A stretch of 64,000 nt of DNA, from assembly GCF_013185185.1 (NCBI RefSeq), contig NZ_JAAZWE010000003.1:62001-126000 (forward strand), written 5' to 3'. Below, piece by piece: positions 8,433 to 17,387 of this stretch; positions within the stretch are counted from its first letter, which is position 1, and each line of letters begins with the position of its first letter. The notes under the pieces were generated by a model. The model did no database searches, was not told the origin of the DNA, and worked only from the letters and a program-made list of their open reading frames with translations. A program made the position numbers and the translations under genes. The DNA comes from Saccharibacillus endophyticus. GTDB taxonomy: Bacteria; Bacillota; Bacilli; Paenibacillales; Paenibacillaceae.

Positions 8433-8921
8433 ATGGTCGCATTGGACATTTTGGGTTGGGTACTGGTCGTCGCGCTGTTTATCGTCGGTATGGCGGGATT
8501 GATTTTTCCGATCCTGCCGGGCGCGGTCGCGATTTATTTCGCCTTTTTCGTGTATGGCTGGTTCTTTTCGTTCAGCGAGCTTACCGTCTGGTTCTGGATC
8601 ATTCAGACCGTCATCTTCGTCGCGTTGATCGTGGCGGATTACGTGGTAAGCGCCTGGGGGACCAAAAAGTTCGGCGGCTCGAAGCTGTCGATTCAGCTCA
8701 GTACCGTGGGCTTGATTCTCGGACCTTTCGTCATTCCGGCATTCGGTCTGATCCTCGGCCCGTTTATCGGCGCGGTGATCGGGGAGCTGATTCACGGATC
8801 GAATTTCAAGCAATCGTTAAAAGCGGGCTGGGGCGCATTGGTCGGCCTGCTCAGCAGCACGCTCGTGAAAGGCATTTTACAGGTCGTCATGATCGTCGTC
8901 TTCATTATATGGATCGTATAG
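8433..8921 (+). CDS. DUF456 family membrane protein
   Basis: A small integral membrane protein of 162 residues with five to six hydrophobic segments. It carries the Gly-rich repeats (FPILPGAVAIYFAFF, ILGPFVIPAFGLILGPFIGA) typical of DUF456. It starts eight bases after AGGAGGG and lies 41 bases after the phosphatase and 45 bases before the flippase gene, so the three may be cotranscribed. No function is known for the family. Glycine-zipper-like segments suggest oligomerisation in the membrane, which is an inference. Confidence 0.85.
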   Translation: MVALDILGWVLVVALFIVGMAGLIFPILPGAVAIYFAFFVYGWFFSFSELTVWFWIIQTVIFVALIVADYVVSAWGTKKFGGSKLSIQLSTVGLILGPFVIPAFGLILGPFIGAVIGELIHGSNFKQSLKAGWGALVGLLSSTLVKGILQVVMIVVFIIWIV

Positions 8922-8966
8922 GAAAGCCGCTCGCGGCTTTTTACGGGGGAAAGAAGGGAACAGGTT

Positions 8967-10580
8967 TTGTCCAAAAAGGAATCGTTTATTAAAGGGACGC
9001 TCATCCTGGCGGCGGCAGCTCTCGTCGCCAGGGTGTTGGGTCTCGTTCAGCGCGTTCCGCTGGAGCATATGCTCGGAGACATCGGCAACGCGTCGTTCAC
9101 CGCCGCCAACACCGTTTATTTGATGCTGCTGACCGTGGCGACGGCGGGTATTCCGAGTACGCTGAGCAAAATGATCTCGGAACGGTACGCGTTGGATCGG
9201 CCGGAGGAAGCGGGACGCATCTATTACGCGGCGCTGCTGTTCTCCGGGATGATGGGCGTCGTGATCACGCTTGCCGTGTACATTTTCGCGCCTTGGTATA
9301 CCCGGATGATTCAACTGCCGGAAGCGGCTCCCGCCATTCGGGCGTTGGCGCCGGCGTTGATTCTGTTTCCGACCATCGCGATGATGCGCGGCTACTTCCA
9401 AGGGCGCAACATGATGGCCGTAGGCGGCGTATCGCAAATCGTCGAACAAATCGCGCGCGTATTCACGGCGATTCTGCTGGCTTACATTTTGCTGCAATTG
9501 GGCAAGCCCGGCCAGACGATCGCGGCCGGCGCTTCGTTCGGAGGCGTGCTCGGCAGTCTGGGCGCGTTCGCGATCATGCTGATGGCTTCGGTCAAATTGT
9601 CCAAAAACGAGCAAAAAAAAGGCAGAAAGCTCATCAACCGTCATGATCAAACGATTCCGCTCAGTCGGATCTACGGCGATATTTTCAAGCTGTCGATTCC
9701 GATCGTGTTGTCTGCGCTGGCCGTGCCGGCGATCAACTTTATCGATACGACCATCGTCAAGCCGCTGCTGGTCGGTCAGATCGGCGACGCGTTGGCAACC
9801 ACGCAGCTCGGTATTCTCGGCAGCCGCGCGCAAAGCGTAGCCGGCATCCCGCCGATTCTCGCGATCGCGCTGAGCACGTCGCTCATTCCGATCATCTCGG
9901 CCGCGTTCGCCCGCAAAGACGAAACCCATTTGCAGCAGCAAATCACGCTGGCGATGCGGATCGCGACGCTGACCGGAATGCCGATGGTATTGGCTCTGGG
10001 CTTCGCCGCTTACTCGGTTAACGGTCTGCTGTTCAGTACGCTGTACGGTGCGGGAATCATCGCGGTGCTGACGCTGGGCACCATTTTCCAAATCACGATG
10101 ATGGTCAGCAACTCGATGCTGCTCGGCATGAATTTGGCCCGGCGCTCGATGGTCCACGTCGGCATCGGGATCGTCGTCAAACTGATCGGCAGTCTGGCGT
10201 TGGCCCCGGTGTTCGGCATCTACGGAATCGTCGGCATGACCGGCGTCTGTTTCCTGGTCATCACGATGCTGAATCTGCGCACGCTGCGCGGGATCGTGTC
10301 ATTCTCGGTCCTGGGCAAGCGTTGGCCTGCATTTATCGTGACTTGCATCATTATCTCGGCAGCAAGCTTCGGTCTGAGCGAAATGGGCAGCTGGATGACG
10401 GAGTTCATGCATCCGCGCGTAGCCTTCTTTATCGCTTGCGCTGCCGTCGGCGTGATCGTCCCTGCCATTTATCTGCTGCTGCTGGTTATCCTTCGGGTTA
10501 TCCGTCGCGATGAGCTGGGTACTTACCCGCGCCTGCTGCAAAAGATTCTTCGCCCGTTGATGCGTCTGCAGCGTGCTTGA
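8967..10580 (+). CDS. MOP-superfamily flippase of the SpoVB/YtgP (MurJ-like) group
   Basis: A polytopic membrane protein of 537 residues with about 14 hydrophobic segments, starting at a TTG after GAAGGGA. The N-terminal region with VARVLGLVQRVPLEHMLGD and the later MMRGYFQGRNMM match the B. subtilis YtgP/SpoVB/YabM group of polysaccharide and lipid-linked oligosaccharide transporters. Members flip cell-wall precursors, probably lipid II, across the membrane. A basic, hydrophilic loop (around residues 210-225, KNEQKKGRKLINRHDQ) separates the two halves. SpoVB proper or YtgP cannot be separated without a tree. Its terminator hairpin just downstream is duplicated around a repeat element. Confidence 0.88.
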   Translation: MSKKESFIKGTLILAAAALVARVLGLVQRVPLEHMLGDIGNASFTAANTVYLMLLTVATAGIPSTLSKMISERYALDRPEEAGRIYYAALLFSGMMGVVITLAVYIFAPWYTRMIQLPEAAPAIRALAPALILFPTIAMMRGYFQGRNMMAVGGVSQIVEQIARVFTAILLAYILLQLGKPGQTIAAGASFGGVLGSLGAFAIMLMASVKLSKNEQKKGRKLINRHDQTIPLSRIYGDIFKLSIPIVLSALAVPAINFIDTTIVKPLLVGQIGDALATTQLGILGSRAQSVAGIPPILAIALSTSLIPIISAAFARKDETHLQQQITLAMRIATLTGMPMVLALGFAAYSVNGLLFSTLYGAGIIAVLTLGTIFQITMMVSNSMLLGMNLARRSMVHVGIGIVVKLIGSLALAPVFGIYGIVGMTGVCFLVITMLNLRTLRGIVSFSVLGKRWPAFIVTCIIISAASFGLSEMGSWMTEFMHPRVAFFIACAAVGVIVPAIYLLLLVILRVIRRDELGTYPRLLQKILRPLMRLQRA

Positions 10581-10603
10581 TTTTTCCGATAAGAAGAAAC
10601 AAA

Positions 10604-10628
10604 GAGCCTTTCCTTGACGGGAAGGCTC
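10604..10628 (+). terminator. Left copy of a duplicated terminator hairpin
   Basis: The hairpin GAGCCTTTCC-TTGAC-GGGAAGGCTC has no T run after it. The same hairpin recurs at 10837-10861, on the far side of repeat copy 3, with one base difference and with a T run. Confidence 0.7.
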
Positions 10629-10640
10629 CAAAGTCCAAAG

Positions 10641-10831
10641 TGTCGAGAAAACCTAACGTAGCTGGAAGCGAGAAGACGAGAGAGAAATTCAGTGAAGGAG
10701 CGATAGCGTTCGCCTTTGAAATCGGGAAAATCCCGCTACAATTCAATACTTTTTCCTGATTTCAACACGCGACCGGAACGAATTTCTCTCGGAGTCTTCT
10801 CGTTTCCCGCACCAGCGTGACTTTTTCGACA
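10641..10831 (+). repeat. Family P palindromic intergenic element, copy 3
   Basis: The ends TGTCGAGAAA and TTTTTCGACA are inverted. Next come AAGCGAGAAGAC / GTCTTCTCGTTTCC, then GAGAGAAATTCAGTG / CGAATTTCTCTCGG. The inner stem pairs GAAATCGGGAAA with TTTTTCCTGATTTC. Between outer and inner stems is the copy-shared GCGATAGCGTTCGCC. The element is bracketed by two near-identical terminator hairpins. Confidence 0.82.
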
Positions 10832-10836
10832 GACCT

Positions 10837-10865
10837 CAGCCTTCCCTTGACGGGAAGGCTCTTTT
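10837..10865 (+). terminator. Right copy of the duplicated terminator, with T run
   Basis: Stem AGCCTTCCC/GGGAAGGCT with a TTGAC loop followed by CTTTT. This is the functional-looking terminator for the flippase transcription unit. Confidence 0.8.
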
Positions 10866-11012
10866 GTTGCGCTTACAATTGAAACCAACCGATGCGCTTA
10901 TTCATTTTTGCATAAGGGTATCCGATATAGGGAGTCGGGGGACAGGTACGAATTGCCTAAGAAATAACAAAAGTCGCAATCATGCATGTCCGGAGGAGAG
11001 CGTTTCAAATAA

Positions 11013-11120
11013 GGGTTTGTCAACTCTTAATCCGAGGAGTGCGTTTTCCTGAGACTTCGTACACGCTTTAAGTACGAAATCTTAGGGGAGCGTAATCTTA
11101 CTTTTAGCGTTGACAAGATA
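11013..11120 (-). repeat. Family M small inverted-repeat element, copy 1
   Basis: About 108 bp with terminal TTGTCAAC and GTTGACAA. The internal palindrome has GTACACGCTTTAAGTAC at its tip. Its reverse complement aligns along its length with the copy inside the broken sigma gene at 19511-19612. The left terminal bases (GGGT) have decayed relative to TACC. It lies 58 bases upstream of the chemoreceptor gene. Confidence 0.8.
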
Positions 11121-11178
11121 CTAACTTGCGGTCAACGGACAATGGGGGTCCCGAAGTACCGAAGAATGGAGAAAAATT

Positions 11179-13215
11179 ATGTTCACACTGAAAACGAAAG
11201 TGCTTCTGGTCGTCGTGGCGGTCTGCATCCTGATCTCCGCGCCGCTTGCGTCGGTGGCCTTGTTCCATCTCAACAAAGAAGCGACGGAAGGCGTGCATGC
11301 GGAGCTTAGAGGCACGGTTCGCGAAGCGGCTTCCGAAGTCGACGGATGGATCGCGACACAGTCCAAAGTCGTCGAGACGCTGGGAAAAGTACTTCAGGAT
11401 ACGGTAACGCCGCTGCAAAATATTACGCTGGAACATCTTCAAGCCTACCAGCTTCCGAGTAACCAAGCGGATATCGCCACGATTTATTTCGGACTTGAGG
11501 ACGGTACATACATCGACGGGGCCGGTTTTATTCCCGATGCTTCATTCGATGCGCGCAAACGTCCGTGGTACGAGGCGGCCAAAGCCGCGAATGCGCTGAC
11601 GGTGAGTGATGCTTATGTCACCCAGGCCGGCGTGCAGTCGATCTATATCGCGGTGCCGCTGCAAAATTCGGCAGGCGTTTTCCAGGGCGCGATTTCCGAA
11701 AATATTGCCTTGACTTCGATTAAAAACAAAGTCGACGCGTTGAAAACGGAAGACTCCTTCACCTTCCTGATGGATGGGAGCGGAGCCGTATTGGCCCATC
11801 CCGACGAAGCGCTGCTCAATACGCCGTTGGTTGACCAAGCCGACTACAAGTCCGTTTTTTCAACGATGACAGGCAGTGACGGCGGGCTGGCCGAATATAC
11901 GTATAAAGGCGACACCCAACTTCTTTATTTCGAAAAGCTGACGGACACGGGGTGGATCGTCGCCACATCCGTTTCCAAAGCAGCGGCTTTTGCCGAATAC
12001 AACAAGCTGCAAAACTTCTTCCTGATCTTCACCGTAGGGCTGCTCTTGATTCTGGCGGTATTGGCTTATCTGCTGGCTTACCGGACCATTCGCCCGCTGA
12101 TCGGCATGAAGGACAGCGCTTCGAAGCTGGCTTCCGGCGATATGACGGTACGCGTACCGGTCAAAGGAAAAGACGAAATCGCCCAACTGGGCAATTCGTT
12201 CAACGAAATGTCTTCTTCCCTGAACGGTCTGATCATGCAGGTCGATCAGTCGGCCCGCGAAGTTCAGGCGTCCTCGCAAGCGATGTCGCGCGATGCTTCG
12301 GGCAGTAACGATATCGCGCGTCAGGTGTCGCTCGTGATCGGCGAAATCGCCCGGGGAGCGGCCGATCAGGCGGAATCCATTCAAGCGGGGGCAGAACGCG
12401 TATCGGACATCAACAATACGATTCAGCAAATCTACGCGCAGACGGATCAGGCGCGCTCGGCCGCGGACGAGGCAAGCGAAGCCATGAGCAGCGGCGAGAA
12501 AGCCTTTGCCCGCCAGACCGAATTGTCCGAATCGGGGCGGGAATCGACGGATCGCGTGGAAGCGGCCAACCGCTTGCTGCTCGGCAAAATCGAAGAAATT
12601 TCGATCATTACCGAAAGCATCCAGACCATCTCCGCACAGACTAATCTGTTGGCGCTGAATGCTTCGATCGAAGCCGCGCGGGCAGGCGATCACGGCAAAG
12701 GCTTCGCGGTCGTCGCGTCGGAAGTTCGGCGCTTGGCGGAACAGGCTTCGGCTTCGGCCGTCGAGATCAAAGACCTGTTGGGCGAGTTGAACCAGGCCGG
12801 GCGGCAAAGTACGGAAGAGCTGGGGCTGTTCCGCAACAACAGCGATTCGCAAACGGAGTCGATGCGCGAGACGTCCGATTCGTTCGATCGCATTCGAGGT
12901 TCTGTGGATGTCATTGTGCGCGGCATCGCTTCGATCGGCGATTCCATGCAGATGCTGCAATCCGGAGCGAATCAAGTGTCGGACGTGATGTCGGGCCTTG
13001 CGGCGGTAGCCGAGCAAAGCGCGGCCTCGACCGAAGAAGCGGCGGCTTCGACGACGGAACAATCCGAGACGATCAGCGGGATTTCCGTCGCTTCCGAAGC
13101 ATTGATGCGTCATGCGGACCGCTTGCTGCTGGAAATCAGCCGGTTCCATACCGAAAAAAATGCCGAAAAGGCGCTACCTGAGGAATCGGATGATTCTGCG
13201 GCCGGATTGATGTAA
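11179..13215 (+). CDS. Methyl-accepting chemotaxis protein with extracellular Cache domain
   Basis: A transmembrane chemoreceptor of 678 residues. Order of parts: first membrane helix (about 7-29); extracellular double-Cache-like ligand domain (about 33-275), with [21 protein letters not shown] and IYIAVPL as recognisable blocks; second helix (about 279-303); HAMP linker (about 304-357); long cytoplasmic coiled coil with the receptor hairpin near residue 490 ([20 protein letters not shown], then EVRRLAEQ). It should bind an external small molecule and control CheA. No che genes are nearby. The ligand is unknown; Cache domains often bind amino or organic acids. Start follows GGAGAA. Confidence 0.92.
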   Translation: MFTLKTKVLLVVVAVCILISAPLASVALFHLNKEATEGVHAELRGTVREAASEVDGWIATQSKVVETLGKVLQDTVTPLQNITLEHLQAYQLPSNQADIATIYFGLEDGTYIDGAGFIPDASFDARKRPWYEAAKAANALTVSDAYVTQAGVQSIYIAVPLQNSAGVFQGAISENIALTSIKNKVDALKTEDSFTFLMDGSGAVLAHPDEALLNTPLVDQADYKSVFSTMTGSDGGLAEYTYKGDTQLLYFEKLTDTGWIVATSVSKAAAFAEYNKLQNFFLIFTVGLLLILAVLAYLLAYRTIRPLIGMKDSASKLASGDMTVRVPVKGKDEIAQLGNSFNEMSSSLNGLIMQVDQSAREVQASSQAMSRDASGSNDIARQVSLVIGEIARGAADQAESIQAGAERVSDINNTIQQIYAQTDQARSAADEASEAMSSGEKAFARQTELSESGRESTDRVEAANRLLLGKIEEISIITESIQTISAQTNLLALNASIEAARAGDHGKGFAVVASEVRRLAEQASASAVEIKDLLGELNQAGRQSTEELGLFRNNSDSQTESMRETSDSFDRIRGSVDVIVRGIASIGDSMQMLQSGANQVSDVMSGLAAVAEQSAASTEEAAASTTEQSETISGISVASEALMRHADRLLLEISRFHTEKNAEKALPEESDDSAAGLM

Positions 13216-13267
13216 AATAGAGTATCGGTAACGATATCCGAACTTGAAACCGAAGGAGAGATCGAAT

Positions 13268-13618
13268 ATGGAACAAATTCGCACGAAAGCCGATTTTGAT
13301 CGGGAAATCGCAGGCCCGGGCCTGACGGTAGCCGTATTCCGCGCCGATTGGTGCGGCGACTGCCACTTCATCGATCCGTTCATGCCGGAGGTTGAAGAAC
13401 AGCGCAAAGACCAAGTGAAGCTGATTCAGATCGACGTGGAGGAAGTGGAAGAGGTCAGCCGCGAGCTGAACATTCTAGGCATCCCGAGCTTCGTCGCTTT
13501 CTCCGAAGGCAAAGAGCTGGTTCGCTTCGTGAATAAGGCGCGCAAATCGCGTGCCGAGATCGAGACTTTTCTGGATCGCGCTGCAGAGGTGCATAGTCAA
13601 CTCGCTGCTCGTCAATAA
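13268..13618 (+). CDS. Thioredoxin-family protein with CGDC active site
   Basis: A 116-residue thioredoxin-fold protein. The active-site pair is Cys29-Cys32 in ADWCGDC, and the cis-proline loop is in LGIPSFVAF. The start at 13268 sits behind AAGGAGAG; an upstream TTG in frame lacks a site. The CGDC motif differs from the CGPC of the classical thioredoxin encoded at 38384, so a different redox potential or partner is likely. It resembles YtpP/YusE-type thioredoxin-like proteins of Bacillales. Confidence 0.85.
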   Translation: MEQIRTKADFDREIAGPGLTVAVFRADWCGDCHFIDPFMPEVEEQRKDQVKLIQIDVEEVEEVSRELNILGIPSFVAFSEGKELVRFVNKARKSRAEIETFLDRAAEVHSQLAARQ

Positions 13619-13730
13619 GCGCTGACAGAACGGATCTTGCGGAGTCTTGCCGACTCTCGATTCGCGATTTGCGTTCGAGTCCATCGTCAACCTGCATCGG
13701 CTTGAGGCAAGTCGCAAGCCTGTTTTACAG

Positions 13731-13774
13731 CAAAGAATCCCGCTTCGGTTTTGTGCCGCAGCGGGATTCTTTGC
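13731..13774 (+). terminator. Hairpin terminator after the thioredoxin-like gene
   Basis: A perfect 14-bp stem CAAAGAATCCCGCT/AGCGGGATTCTTTG. The T run is inside the 3' arm and short, so efficiency is uncertain. No gene-like sequence was seen in the rest of 13619-13860. Confidence 0.65.
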
Positions 13775-13860
13775 GTGAATCTGTGAATAAAATCATACAA
13801 AAGACGCCTATTCGCCGATAAATATGTTTTTGATTTGAACATTTTTTGTCACAAACGAGA

Positions 13861-13890
13861 TTCTTAACCCCGACGCATTTCCGGTATAAT
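13861..13890 (+). promoter_or_regulatory. Candidate promoter of the heme A synthase gene
   Basis: TTCTTA (13861-13866), an 18-base spacer and a consensus TATAAT (13885-13890). The -35 is weak, which would suit an activator-dependent promoter. Confidence 0.5.
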
Positions 13891-13973
13891 GAGAGGAAAA
13901 GGCATTTCGAAGTCCGCCGCGCGAGCGTCGGCAAGGATGCCGTCCACTACTTTTGAAATCGGCGGTGAGACTT

Positions 13974-14879
13974 TTGCAATATAAAGTGTTGAAATGGCTG
14001 AGCTACGCGTCTTGCGTGATCATGCTGCTCGTCTCGTTCAACGGCGTAGTCGTAACGAGAACAGGCTCAGGCTTGGAGTGTGGACGCGAATTCCCGCTCT
14101 GTCACGGCAAATTCGTTCCGGGCACGACCATCGGTTCGTTGATCGAGTACACGCACCGCTTGACGGCGGGAATCGCGGGGTTGCTGGCGTTAATCACGCT
14201 GATCGCGTTCCTGGTTTGGGCACGCAAACGCCGCGACTTCCAAATCTATGCGGCCATCATGGCTTTCTTTGTCGTCGTGCAAGCGATCATGGGCGCGCTG
14301 GCGGTCGTATTTTCCCAATCGCCTCCGATCATGGCGCTGCACTTCGGCTTCGCGTTGATCGCGTTCGCGAGCGCGCTGGTGCTGGCGCTATCCGTCCGAA
14401 GGGCCGGCAGCCTCGAACGGTATCAAGCGCCTCCGGCCGAGCATCGGGTAAGCAAGCGTACGCGCAACCTGACGATTTTCTCGGCAGCGTTCACCTATGC
14501 GGTCGTATACACGGGAGCGTTGGTCAGTCATACGGAGCTCGCGAAAATGTCGGTCGTCCTGCATATCGCTTCGGCCGTGCTGCTGCTGTTCGTCTTGATG
14601 GTCGGGCATATGGCGATCCGCAATTACGGCCATATCCGCGATATCCGCAAGCTCGGCATCATCGTCGTCGTATTGATGATCGCGCTGCCGCTTAGCGGCG
14701 TGCTCAACCTGGTCGCGCTCGGCAGCGAGTATTACATGTTCGCTCCGATGCTGCATACGTTGATCACGGATTTCTTGTTCGCGTTCCTCTGCTTCCTGAG
14801 CATTCGCACATGGGAACTCAGCCGGGTACCGGCAGGCGAAGAAGCATCCGTATCCGTGAAAAAGACAGTGCAAGCGTAA
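13974..14879 (+). CDS. ctaA: Heme A synthase
   Basis: An eight-helix membrane monooxygenase of the COX15/CtaA family, about 301 residues, that converts heme O to heme A for cytochrome aa3 oxidase. Seen: the extracellular cysteine pair Cys36/Cys43 in LECGREFPLCHG; the catalytic Glu58 and heme-ligand His61 in LIEYTHRLTAG; further heme histidines in ALHFGFAL, VLHIASAV and MLHTLI. TTG 13974 is chosen because GGTGAG precedes it at the right distance. An in-frame TTG at 13953 would add seven residues but lacks a site. No second Cys pair like that of B. subtilis CtaA is apparent in the C-terminal half. No ctaB is adjacent in the window. Confidence 0.92.
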   Translation: MQYKVLKWLSYASCVIMLLVSFNGVVVTRTGSGLECGREFPLCHGKFVPGTTIGSLIEYTHRLTAGIAGLLALITLIAFLVWARKRRDFQIYAAIMAFFVVVQAIMGALAVVFSQSPPIMALHFGFALIAFASALVLALSVRRAGSLERYQAPPAEHRVSKRTRNLTIFSAAFTYAVVYTGALVSHTELAKMSVVLHIASAVLLLFVLMVGHMAIRNYGHIRDIRKLGIIVVVLMIALPLSGVLNLVALGSEYYMFAPMLHTLITDFLFAFLCFLSIRTWELSRVPAGEEASVSVKKTVQA

Positions 14880-15117
14880 GGTTTGACATGTGTTTCGGAC
14901 GTCTGTGCAGGGTGGATGAGCGGAGGCTCAAAAGCTTCGTTCGTCCGCTGCATTCGAACGCACATCGGAGTCGACGGAAGTTGGGGGCCTTGCGAAAGGC
15001 TCCTTTTCTTCTTCATGCGGAGGCGTTGCGGCCTTGTCCTCAATAGGCAGACAAGCATCCGTTGATGACGATCAGGGAAAAGCGGAAAAAAGGTTATGAA
15101 AATTTTCAGGCTAAACC

Positions 15118-15146
15118 TTTACAAACCGTGTCAAACTGAATATACT
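15118..15146 (+). promoter_or_regulatory. Promoter of the metNIQ riboswitch transcript
   Basis: TTTACA (15118-15123), 17-base spacer, TATACT (15141-15146), placing transcription start about 70 bases before the SAM aptamer. The 238 bases from 14880 to 15117 hold no recognisable feature. Confidence 0.65.
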
Positions 15147-15221
15147 GAGTGAAGGATTTAGGTTTGACGCTTTGCACTTTTCGTAATACCAAGCTTTCCA
15201 ATTAGATATCTCAGATTTTTT

Positions 15222-15359
15222 CTTATCGAGAGAGGCGGAGGGACAGGCCCGATGAAGCCCGGCAACCGATCCTGTACACGAACGTCGCAAGCAGACGTCG
15301 CGTCAGGGTGTCATGGTGCTAATTCCTACAGAATCAAAATGGTTCTGGCAGATGAGAAG
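15222..15359 (+). promoter_or_regulatory. SAM-I (S-box) riboswitch aptamer
   Basis: The diagnostic S-box blocks are present in order: CTTATCGAGAGAGGCGGAGG, GACAGGCCCGATGAAGCC, CGGCAACC, GGTGCTAATTCC and a closing GATGAGAAG that pairs with CTTATC. The aptamer is followed by an intrinsic terminator, the usual off-switch when S-adenosylmethionine is bound. It controls the metNIQ methionine importer. Confidence 0.97.
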
Positions 15360-15380
15360 GTGACTGTACGCATACGATGC

Positions 15381-15415
15381 GAGCCCTTTTTGTCTAACCA
15401 AAAAGGGCTCTTTTT
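15381..15415 (+). terminator. Riboswitch-controlled terminator
   Basis: A perfect 11-bp stem GAGCCCTTTTT/AAAAAGGGCTC followed by TTTTT, starting about 20 bases after the SAM aptamer. Confidence 0.93.
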
Positions 15416-15577
15416 GATTTCAACCAAAGATGAACGGAAAGACCGGGCGAACCGAAGCGGGGAAAAGAGCTTTCGACGTGCACGCGATTAACTGATGGCT
15501 TTAAAGCATCAACGCGGAGCACGGGAGGGGCATATCGGAAACAACCGCTTCGGTGGCCGAGTAGGAGGAACAACGCA

Positions 15578-16597
15578 GTGATTACCATCAAAAACCTGGT
15601 TAAAACATACGGAACAGGCACCAAAGCCACGACCGCGCTGAGCGGTATCGATCTCGAGATCGCCAAAGGCGAAATTTTCGGCATCATCGGCCATTCCGGC
15701 GCAGGCAAGAGCACGCTGATCCGATGCATCAATATGCTGGAGCGGCCGACGAGCGGCGAGATTTTGATCGGCAAGACCGACATGACGCGGCTCGGAAAAA
15801 ACCAGCTTCAGCAGCAGCGCCGCCGCATCGGCATGATTTTTCAACACTTCAATCTGCTGTCTTCGGCCACGGTATACGAAAACATCGCTTTTCCGCTCCG
15901 GCTCGTTCGAACGCCGAAAGCGGAGGTTGATCGTAAAGTCAATGAGATGCTGGAGCTGGTCGGTCTGGCCGAACATGCGAAAAAGCACCCTGCGCAATTA
16001 TCCGGCGGACAGAAGCAGCGCGTGGGCATTGCCCGGGCGCTCGCTACCGACCCCGACGTTCTGCTCTGCGACGAAGCGACATCGGCACTCGATCCGCAGA
16101 CGACGGATTCCATCCTTCGTTTGCTGCTCGACATCAACCGCAAGCTGGGGCTGACCATTGTGCTGATCACGCACGAGATGCATGTCATCCAGAGCATATG
16201 CGACAAAGTGGCAGTCATTCAGGGCGGCGTGATCGTGGAAGAAGGACCGGTTATCGACGTGTTCTTGAAGCCCAAGCAGCCGGTCACGCGGGACTTCATC
16301 AATCGGGAATCGGAGAACGCGGAAGCGCTCGACGAAGCCATTCGCGCAACGAACGCCGCATCGTCGCGCACGGTCAAAGTAACGTTCATCGGAGAGCTGA
16401 CCTACCAGTCGATCCTGTCGCAGACGGTCAAGGAGACGGGCGTGGACTTCGCGATTCTGCAGGGCACGATTTCGCGAATCAAGGAGACGCCTTACGGCCA
16501 ATTGGTCGTCCGGTTCGAAGGCGATTCGGCCGATATTCGCCGAACGCTGGAACGATTGACGCAGCAGCGGCTTGAAGTGGAGGAACTCGAAGCATGA
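15578..16597 (+). CDS. metN: Methionine ABC transporter, ATP-binding protein
   Basis: The ATPase of the methionine importer, 339 residues, starting at GTG behind TAGGAGGAA. Walker A is GHSGAGKST, signature LSGGQKQR, Walker B LLCDEAT, switch histidine in LITHEMH. The C-terminal 90 residues (from about 255, VKVTFIGELTYQSILSQTV) are the NIL domain that binds methionine and inhibits transport. It overlaps metI by four bases. Control by the upstream S-box fits methionine uptake. Confidence 0.96.
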   Translation: MITIKNLVKTYGTGTKATTALSGIDLEIAKGEIFGIIGHSGAGKSTLIRCINMLERPTSGEILIGKTDMTRLGKNQLQQQRRRIGMIFQHFNLLSSATVYENIAFPLRLVRTPKAEVDRKVNEMLELVGLAEHAKKHPAQLSGGQKQRVGIARALATDPDVLLCDEATSALDPQTTDSILRLLLDINRKLGLTIVLITHEMHVIQSICDKVAVIQGGVIVEEGPVIDVFLKPKQPVTRDFINRESENAEALDEAIRATNAASSRTVKVTFIGELTYQSILSQTVKETGVDFAILQGTISRIKETPYGQLVVRFEGDSADIRRTLERLTQQRLEVEELEA

Positions 16598-17265
16598 ACA
16601 GGGAACTTGATTTTTCACAGGTGAATTGGGCGGAGTTTGGCAAAGCGACCAATGCAACGCTGCAAATGCTGGGCTACTCCAGCTTGTTTACATTAATTTT
16701 GGGTCTTCCCATTGGAATTATATTGTTCCTGACCGCACGTTCATCGTCGGTAGGAGCGCGCAGCGTTTACGCGGTCTTGGCTTTTGTCGTCAACCTGCTG
16801 CGTTCCGTACCGTTTATCATCCTGATTATCGCGCTGCTGCCGTTCACCAAGTTCATCGTGGACACGCAGATCGGGGTACGCGGGATGATCCCGCCGCTCG
16901 TGATCGGCGCCGCGCCGTTCTTCGCACGTCTGGTGGAAACCTCGCTGCGCGAGGTGGATCGGGGCGTGATCGAAGCCGCTCAAGCGATGGGGGCTTCGAC
17001 AAGGCAGATCGTATTCCGGGTCATTTTGCCTGAATCCTTGCCGGGCCTGATCGCGGGCTTTACCATTACCATCATTACGCTGATTTCCTACACGGCCATG
17101 TCCGGTCTGGTGGGCGGCGGCGGTCTCGGTCAACTGGCGGTCAGCTACGGCTATAACCGTTACGAGACGGCGGTCATGTTGGTGGCGCTGGTCATTATCG
17201 TCATCATGGTCCAGATCATTCAGATGGTCGGCGATCGACTGGTCAAGCATTTTACCCGTAAGTAG
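16594..17265 (+). CDS. metI: Methionine ABC transporter, permease
   Basis: A five-helix permease of 223 residues with the EAA loop (EVDRGVIEAAQAMGASTRQI) that docks the ATPase. The helix following the loop leads to SYTAMSGLVGGGGLGQLA, characteristic of MetI. It starts within the metN stop (ATGA), indicating coupled translation. Confidence 0.96.
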   Translation: MNRELDFSQVNWAEFGKATNATLQMLGYSSLFTLILGLPIGIILFLTARSSSVGARSVYAVLAFVVNLLRSVPFIILIIALLPFTKFIVDTQIGVRGMIPPLVIGAAPFFARLVETSLREVDRGVIEAAQAMGASTRQIVFRVILPESLPGLIAGFTITIITLISYTAMSGLVGGGGLGQLAVSYGYNRYETAVMLVALVIIVIMVQIIQMVGDRLVKHFTRK

Positions 17266-17387
17266 TCTTGAAAAAGCAGCATCATCGTTCATCGGTATCC
17301 GGCCGTGCGGATCGCCACAGGCGACCGACACGGCTCCACATACAACATAGGCTGATCAAGCCATACACAAACAAAGGGGCGAACAAC

